A stretch of 47,657 bases of DNA, taken from positions 1 to 47,657 of the forward strand of contig CAIYZV010000337.1 of the NCBI GenBank assembly GCA_903930765.1, read 5' to 3'. The notes below the pieces were generated by a model. That model did not search any database, was not told the origin of the DNA, and saw only the letters and a list, made by a program, of their open reading frames with translations. The translations under genes and the position numbers were made by a program. The DNA is from an uncultured Pirellula sp. (GTDB lineage: Bacteria; Planctomycetota; Planctomycetia; Pirellulales; Pirellulaceae). Numbering within the stretch: the first letter of the stretch is position 1; every line of letters starts with the position of its first letter. Below are positions 43,082 through 47,657 of the stretch, one piece after another.

Positions 43082-43828
43082 ATGGCAAGAATCTTTTGTG
43101 TTGCAAATCAGAAAGGTGGAGTCGGCAAGACCACCACTGCCGTGAACCTGGCATGGACCTTCGCCATGGCCGGGCAACGGACGCTGCTGGTCGACCTCGA
43201 CCCACAATGCAACGCAACCAGCGGACTCGGCTTTTCGCCCGCGGCCAGACACCCTCTCCTCATCGACGACCCGCTCCGGGAAAGCATCCAAAACACGCAC
43301 CAGCCCAACCTGCAACTCCTCAAGGGCTGCAGGACCTTTCAAGATGTCGATCAGCTCGAAAAAGGGATATCCACACGGCGAACCCTTCTCAAGCAACACC
43401 TCGACGCGGGCATGGGCGGGTTCGACGCCGTCTTCATCGATTGCCCCCCATCGCTCGGGGAGCTGACCCAAGCAGCCTTGGCATCGAGCACCGAAGTCCT
43501 CATGCCCATCCAATGCGAATACTACGCCATGGAAGGGCTCACCCAAATGATCCACGTCATCCGCGACATCATGCACCATCAGCCCGGAAAACTCACCTTT
43601 GGTGGGATCCTGTTAACGATGGTCGACCCGCGTTTTGAACTTACCGCCGAAGTCGATTCCGAAGTTCGCGACTTCTTCGGCGATATCGTCTTTGACACAG
43701 TGATCCCTCGCGATATCGCTATCTGCGAGTCACCCAGCCATGGACAACCCGTTATTTCCTACGCCCCTCGCTCGCGGGGGACTCGAGCCTATATCGAACT
43801 CTGCATGGAGGTTTTAAATCATGACTAA
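43082..43828 (+). CDS. parA: Chromosome partitioning ATPase ParA (Soj)
   Basis: Deviant-Walker ATPase that drives segregation of the origin region with ParB. ATG 43082 follows GAAGGG; the upstream frame from 42974 is spurious. The motif is ANQKGGVGKTTTAVNLAW with the signature Lys, then LLVDLDPQCNATSGLGF, VFIDCPPSLGELTQAALAS and PIQCEYYAMEGLTQM, all typical of chromosomal Soj proteins. 248 aa, a short form lacking the N-terminal HTH of plasmid ParA. It overlaps parB by 8 bp, so the two are coupled. Chromosomal parAB usually lies near the origin, which suggests the window might too (inference). Confidence 0.93.
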   Translation: MARIFCVANQKGGVGKTTTAVNLAWTFAMAGQRTLLVDLDPQCNATSGLGFSPAARHPLLIDDPLRESIQNTHQPNLQLLKGCRTFQDVDQLEKGISTRRTLLKQHLDAGMGGFDAVFIDCPPSLGELTQAALASSTEVLMPIQCEYYAMEGLTQMIHVIRDIMHHQPGKLTFGGILLTMVDPRFELTAEVDSEVRDFFGDIVFDTVIPRDIAICESPSHGQPVISYAPRSRGTRAYIELCMEVLNHD

Positions 43829-44966
43829 AGACCGACGACTCGGGCGCGGACTAGCCGCACTCTTGGGTACCCCCATCGAGGAATCCAACTCCCAAGACAA
43901 CGCTAGCATTGCATCCCCCAAGGACACGAACGCGAACAGTTCGCCAGCAAACGCTAGCACTGCCACAGCGCGCGGCGTGGATCCGATAGCACGAAACCAA
44001 ACCATCCGGGCGCTGACCGACGAAGCCCATCAGCGCACCGCTGCATCCGAACATGCTTCCCGCAACGAGGAGACTGGGCCCGTCACGGTCCCGATGGAAA
44101 ACTACGCGCCCGCGAAAACCACAACCGCAAACCACGAGCTCAGTTTGCAGATCGCCGTCGATCAAATCGACGCGAACCCGTTCCAGCCTCGCCGACATTT
44201 CAGCGAAACGGAACTGCAATCGTTGGCCGAGAGTATCAAGGAACATCAGCAACTTCAGCCGATCCTGGTCCGACGTGTCGGCGAACGCTATCAACTCATC
44301 AGCGGCGAACGCCGACTCCGTGCGACCATCCGAGCCGGGCTAACGACCATTCGCGCGGAAATCCGTCAAGCCGACGATCGATTGGTCGCGGAACTCGCTA
44401 TCATCGAAAACCTCCAACGCAAAGACTTGAATGCGATCGAGAAGGCGATGTCGTTCAAACGCTACCTCACCGAGCATCAATGCACCCAAGACGATCTCGC
44501 GAAGCGTCTGAAAATCGATCGCAGCACCATCGCCAACATGATGCGTCTGCTCGAACTCCCAGAACAAATCACCGATGCCATTCAAAGGGACGAAATCACC
44601 GCAGGCCATGCCAAAGCCCTTTTAAGCCTGGGAAGCGTCAAAGAACAAGTCGCCACCATGCAACGGATTCGTGAAGAAGGCTGGAGTGTGCGGGAAACCG
44701 AAGCGGTCGTGGCCGATGCGGTCGCCGAAGCTGCCGCTTCCGAAGAGGGATTCCTCAAAGCCGTCCCTCGTCGCAAACCCTCCAAATCCGATCAGCTCGC
44801 ATCCCTGGAACGGGACTTAAAGATGTCCATGGGGACCCGAGTCGATATCAGCCAAACCAGCCGAGGTCGCGGCCGTATCACCATCCACTTCACCAGCATC
44901 GAGGAATTCGACCGAATCCGTCATGTCCTGATGAACACAACCCAGCGTTCTCAAAAGGCGGCTTAG
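43821..44966 (+). CDS. parB: Chromosome partitioning protein ParB (Spo0J)
   Basis: CTP-dependent DNA clamp that loads at parS and spreads. Residues 1 to about 108 are low complexity (Ser/Ala/Asn/Thr-rich) after the ParA-stimulating start MTKDRRLGRGLAALLG. The CTPase/N domain starts IDANPFQPRRHFSETELQSL and contains ISGERRLRATIRAGL and ENLQRKDLNAIEKAMSF. A helix-turn-helix is in TQDDLAKRLKIDRSTIANMM. The C-terminal dimer domain is about residues 315-381 (GRGRITIHF). 381 aa; most ParB are 280-340, the difference being the N-terminal linker. It overlaps parA by 8 bp, and a small membrane protein gene follows 4 bp later. Confidence 0.93.
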   Translation: MTKDRRLGRGLAALLGTPIEESNSQDNASIASPKDTNANSSPANASTATARGVDPIARNQTIRALTDEAHQRTAASEHASRNEETGPVTVPMENYAPAKTTTANHELSLQIAVDQIDANPFQPRRHFSETELQSLAESIKEHQQLQPILVRRVGERYQLISGERRLRATIRAGLTTIRAEIRQADDRLVAELAIIENLQRKDLNAIEKAMSFKRYLTEHQCTQDDLAKRLKIDRSTIANMMRLLELPEQITDAIQRDEITAGHAKALLSLGSVKEQVATMQRIREEGWSVRETEAVVADAVAEAAASEEGFLKAVPRRKPSKSDQLASLERDLKMSMGTRVDISQTSRGRGRITIHFTSIEEFDRIRHVLMNTTQRSQKAA

Positions 44967-44970
44967 TTCC

Positions 44971-45246
44971 ATGACGAACAACCTGATCTCGCTCGCCGTC
45001 ACTGCGATTGCAACCTTGATCGCCATCAAATGCTTGCTTTCGCTCATGTTCCTGCTTCGAGATCGATTGCAAACTCTGCTCAAGAAACACTACCAAGAAA
45101 AAATGGCGGAGGTGAAGAAACGCAGAGCTATCCGAGAATTGCGAATAGTGATGCGCGAGCGCAAAGCTCGAGAGTTGGCTGCCGCTCAGCAAACGATCCC
45201 GTTCCCCGTTGAAGAATCCGATCCGAACACAGCCAAGGCCGCGTGA
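44971..45246 (+). CDS. Small membrane protein with one TM helix and a charged helix
   Basis: Unrecognised 91-aa protein. Residues about 5-28 are hydrophobic (LISLAVTAIATLIAIKCLLS), followed by a very basic amphipathic helix (about 30-70, rich in Lys/Arg/Glu) and an acidic tail ending SDPNTAKAA. It starts 4 bp after the parB stop, so it is translated in the same operon and could link ParB or the nucleoid to the membrane (inference). It has no Cys cluster and no enzymatic motif. Codon use is like its neighbours. Confidence 0.7.
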   Translation: MTNNLISLAVTAIATLIAIKCLLSLMFLLRDRLQTLLKKHYQEKMAEVKKRRAIRELRIVMRERKARELAAAQQTIPFPVEESDPNTAKAA

Positions 45247-45377
45247 GCTAGCATTCCCCACAACCTCAACAAGCACTTCGGTCACCCCATCACTCGCATC
45301 CTGATTCCACTCGAAAACGACCGATTGCTCCATAACTTGTCCAACCAATTTCCCTTCATGCGTTTGCGAGTCGCCCT

Positions 45378-46667
45378 ATGTCCCTAGTTCTTTTCGAAGA
45401 TGCCCAGTGCGAACGACTGGCTCCCGTTACCTACGCTAGGCTCGCGTGCAATATCCACTGCGGCAGCTTTCGACTCGCGGATGTAGTTGAGCAGCTTCAA
45501 ACCCCTGTCCATGCGATCGTACGGCAGCATCTGGAGTCCCAGCAGCGGATCGATCACCCTCTGCTTCAGACACTCGATTCGATCCCACCCGAGAACGCAA
45601 CGAGTCGCCCAACGATCATGCTCAACGCTCGGTTGACTCCATCGATTGCGACCCGCGAAGGAATCGCCGCTGCGCTCCAGCACGGCCGCGAACACCCCAA
45701 CGAATCGTTGGCAATTCTCGACAGAGACCACGTCGCAGCGATCATCAACCCTCCTTGGTCCTATGCGGATCTCCAACTCGCAGGTTTTGACGGCTTGAAA
45801 CAACTGCTGGAATCCGCAAAGGATTTCGCAACTCCCACCAATGCGCCCAAACTGACAACGTTCGCTTTCCCGCATGAAATCGTCGCCTGCAATATGGCTT
45901 GCATCGAGGAAAATCTGGAACTCAGAATCCGCAGCGGACTCGAGAACCATTCGCTCACACAACTCCAAGATGGCGTGTTCGTCGCACAAGGAGCCCAAAT
46001 CGGCGAATACGTACTGACCGATACCCGAAAAGGACCCATTATCGTTGAACGAGGTGCGCAAATTGGCCCATACACCTTGCTCCGTGGACCAATCTACATC
46101 GGACCAAAAACGAAAGTCCTCGAGCACTCCGCGATCAAAGATTGCGTGACGCTAGCGCATACCACCAAGATCGGTGGAGAAGTCGAAGCGTCGATCGTGG
46201 AACCCTTCACCAACAAACAGCATCACGGGTTTCTAGGCCACAGCTACTTAGGTAGTTGGATCAACTTGGGCGCAGGAACTTGCAACAGCGACTTGAAGAA
46301 CACCTATGGCACCGTCAACATGGAATACAGCCTCGGCAAAGCCGCAACGCAGATGCAATTTTTAGGGTGCATCATGGGTGATTATTCAAAAACGGCGATC
46401 AACACCGGTATCTTTACAGGCAAAGTCATCGGCGTCTGCAGCATGATGTACGGATTCGTCACCAGCAACGTTCCTAGCTTCGTGAATTACGCGAGGCTAT
46501 TCGGACAAGTGGCCAGTCTCCCACCTGAGGTCATGGTCAGCACACAGCAACGCATGTTCGCACGACGCGATGTCGCGCAACGAGGTTGCGATATCCAACT
46601 GATCTACGACATGCACCGCATCACACAATCCGAACGAGATCGACTCGGCGAAGCCCTCGTGTTTTAG
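45378..46667 (+). CDS. GlmU-like sugar-nucleotidyltransferase with left-handed beta helix
   Basis: Predicted bifunctional-type enzyme of the alternative GlmU family (nucleotidyltransferase plus acyltransferase of UDP-GlcNAc synthesis in several bacterial phyla). The N-terminal ~200 residues start LVLFEDAQCERLAPVTYARLA instead of the GxGTRM loop of classical GlmU, which is the rule in that alternative group. From about residue 200 hexapeptide repeats form a left-handed beta helix: QIGEYVLTDTRKGPIIVERG, IYIGPKTKVLEHSAIKDCVT, and YLGSWINLGAGTCNSDLKN, with the acyl-transfer His in KQHHGFLGHS. 429 aa. Its substrate pair is inferred from the family. It ends before the 21-bp array. Confidence 0.8.
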   Translation: MSLVLFEDAQCERLAPVTYARLACNIHCGSFRLADVVEQLQTPVHAIVRQHLESQQRIDHPLLQTLDSIPPENATSRPTIMLNARLTPSIATREGIAAALQHGREHPNESLAILDRDHVAAIINPPWSYADLQLAGFDGLKQLLESAKDFATPTNAPKLTTFAFPHEIVACNMACIEENLELRIRSGLENHSLTQLQDGVFVAQGAQIGEYVLTDTRKGPIIVERGAQIGPYTLLRGPIYIGPKTKVLEHSAIKDCVTLAHTTKIGGEVEASIVEPFTNKQHHGFLGHSYLGSWINLGAGTCNSDLKNTYGTVNMEYSLGKAATQMQFLGCIMGDYSKTAINTGIFTGKVIGVCSMMYGFVTSNVPSFVNYARLFGQVASLPPEVMVSTQQRMFARRDVAQRGCDIQLIYDMHRITQSERDRLGEALVF

Positions 46668-46697
46668 AGGAAACGCTTCGATTTGGAATCGGCAGCA

Positions 46698-46802
46698 CGG
46701 TGCTTGTGCCCAGCGATACGGGGCTTGTGCCCAGCGATACAGGGCTTGTGCCCAGCGATACAGGGCTTGTGCCCAGCGATACGGGGCTTGTGCCCAGCGA
46801 TA
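46698..46802. repeat. 21-bp tandem array of mini-hairpins, five units
   Basis: Five 21-bp units start at 46698, 46719, 46740, 46761 and 46782, with consensus CGGGGCTTGTGCCCAGCGAT then A. Four of the five contain GGGC-TTGT-GCCC, a small perfect hairpin (the first has GGTGC at its start). The array fills the spacer between the convergent GlmU-like and adk genes. Confidence 0.95.
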
Positions 46803-46809
46803 CGGGCAA

Positions 46810-47394
46810 CTAGCCCTTCGGCGATGGCTTGTGCTTCGCGATCGCTCGCTCGATTTCAGCAAAGACCGCTTCCTCGGGTTGCTCACCGTTGATGGTCTCG
46901 AGCTTCCCTTGCTTGGCGTAATACTCGATCAAGGGTGAGGTCTGCTCTCGGAAGACTCTCAATCGCTCCCGAATCGTTTCGTAGTTATCATCGGCACGCC
47001 CATCGATCTGCGCACGCTTGAGCAACCGCTCCACCAAGATCCCTTCCTCAACCTGCAATTCCAAAGCGACATCGAGTGGCTTGAAATGCTCGACGAGGTA
47101 ATCATCCAAGAGTTGTGCTTGAATGATGGTGCGTGGAAAACCGTCGAAAAGCGCACCGTTCGCGCATTCATCGCTCTGAAGCTTCTGCGCAACGATCCGC
47201 ATCACCAGGTGATCGGGGGCTAATCGTCCAGCATCGATATACGACGCAACCCAACGCGACAACGCCGACTCCTGCCGCTTGACAGCTCGAAGCATCTCAC
47301 CTGTCGAAAGATGCGGGATACTCAGCGAATCCACCAACCGTCGGCACTGAGTCCCTTTACCGGCACCAGGGGGGCCGATGAACACGATCAACAT
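46810..47394 (-). CDS. adk: Adenylate kinase (short-LID type)
   Basis: Catalyses AMP + ATP = 2 ADP. The P-loop GPPGAGKGTQCRRLV is at residues 7-21, AMP-binding motifs are HLSTGEMLR and DGFPRT, and the LID region is GRADDNYETIRERL. 194 aa; the short LID without a zinc finger resembles AK1-type enzymes rather than the 214-aa E. coli form. GGAAAGGG lies upstream of the ATG at 47394. It ends next to the 21-bp array. Confidence 0.94.
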   Translation of the reverse strand: MLIVFIGPPGAGKGTQCRRLVDSLSIPHLSTGEMLRAVKRQESALSRWVASYIDAGRLAPDHLVMRIVAQKLQSDECANGALFDGFPRTIIQAQLLDDYLVEHFKPLDVALELQVEEGILVERLLKRAQIDGRADDNYETIRERLRVFREQTSPLIEYYAKQGKLETINGEQPEEAVFAEIERAIAKHKPSPKG

Positions 47395-47657
47395 GATTGT
47401 GGCCCTTTCCTGGGGTTTTTTCGTGATAGAATCGGAAAAGATCTACAATCGCACAGGCGGCGAGGGGGGAAACGCCAAGCTGTTTTCAAACCTGACAACC
47501 ATCAGTGCTTGCTGTATCCAGTGCTCGCTGTATCCAGTGCTCGCTGTATCCAGTGCTCGCTATACCGAGGCTTGATGCGATGTTGCACCGCATCATTGCC
47601 TACGAGTCCAAGCTTACGACTCCAAGAGCCCCTTGTAGTTTCTCATCAACAAGTGGC
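47395..47657. other. Region upstream of adk with a 16-bp tandem array; possible gene end
   Basis: Three 16-bp units GTGCTCGCTGTATCCA (first is a variant) lie at 47505, 47521 and 47537, with a partial fourth at 47553. On the minus strand an open frame enters from the right and ends at a TAG at 47600-47602 (ending LQGALGVVSLDS); it may be the tail of a gene outside the window, with low confidence. No other feature is seen. Confidence 0.5.

Noticed and set aside
46620-46809. Seven-residue repeat ORFs on both strands over the 21-bp array
   Set aside because: The 21-bp unit keeps any frame open; neither product has a start signal or family.

Overview
The window looks like chromosomal DNA of a planctomycete, most likely Pirellulales (Rhodopirellula/Pirellula relatives). 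The signs are a PSCyt1-DUF1549-DUF1553 / DUF1501 gene pair, a Cys-rich YTV-repeat surface protein, a large PQQ-type propeller protein, moderately high GC, many genes without a clear Shine-Dalgarno, and little operon structure outside the flagellar cluster. This assignment is inference; there is no rRNA or other phylogenetic marker here. I saw no tRNA, rRNA, CRISPR array, prophage or insertion sequence.

Layout. 1-2.0 kb (minus): the end of a PfkB sugar kinase and an OmpA-type lipoprotein. 2.3-8.9 kb (plus): a flagellar cluster fliG-fliH-fliI-fliJ-motE-like-fliK. 9.1-13.6 kb (minus): the PSD1/DUF1501 pair. 13.9-16.9 kb (plus): an FHA/GAF/class III cyclase and a secreted alpha/beta hydrolase. 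17.1-18.9 kb (minus): a two-TM coiled-coil protein. 19.2-21.1 kb (plus): a D-2-hydroxyacid dehydrogenase and an HpcH/HpaI aldolase. 21.1-22.6 kb (minus): an OprP/OprO porin. 23.0-28.3 kb: a signalling island (receiver-GGDEF-EAL, two near-duplicate single-domain receivers, an HPt protein) with dprA inside it. 28.3-30.5 kb (minus): a Wzm/Wzt polysaccharide exporter. 30.9-34.4 kb: a Gly/Asn/Tyr-rich exported protein, an ABC ATPase, a RegA/PrrA-type regulator and astA. 34.6-42.7 kb (minus): murB, a periplasmic thioredoxin, the YTV protein, miaB and the PQQ protein. 43.1-46.7 kb (plus): parA-parB, a small membrane protein and a GlmU-like enzyme. 46.8-47.4 kb (minus): adk.

Three things stand out. 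First, short tandem duplications (units 12-23 bp, 2-6 copies) occur at about twenty places; every non-overlapping convergent gene junction longer than 100 bp holds an array, and arrays inside genes have units divisible by three. Second, several signalling and metabolic enzymes carry unusual active-site residues by eye: Asp for the purine-selecting Lys in the cyclase, GGDQF plus DNFG in the GGDEF-EAL protein, His for the catalytic Glu in MurB, and a changed torque helix in FliG. Third, the YTV protein is built from 16-residue repeats in a Cys-free zone followed by a Cys-rich zone. I found no clearly new defence or mobile system.
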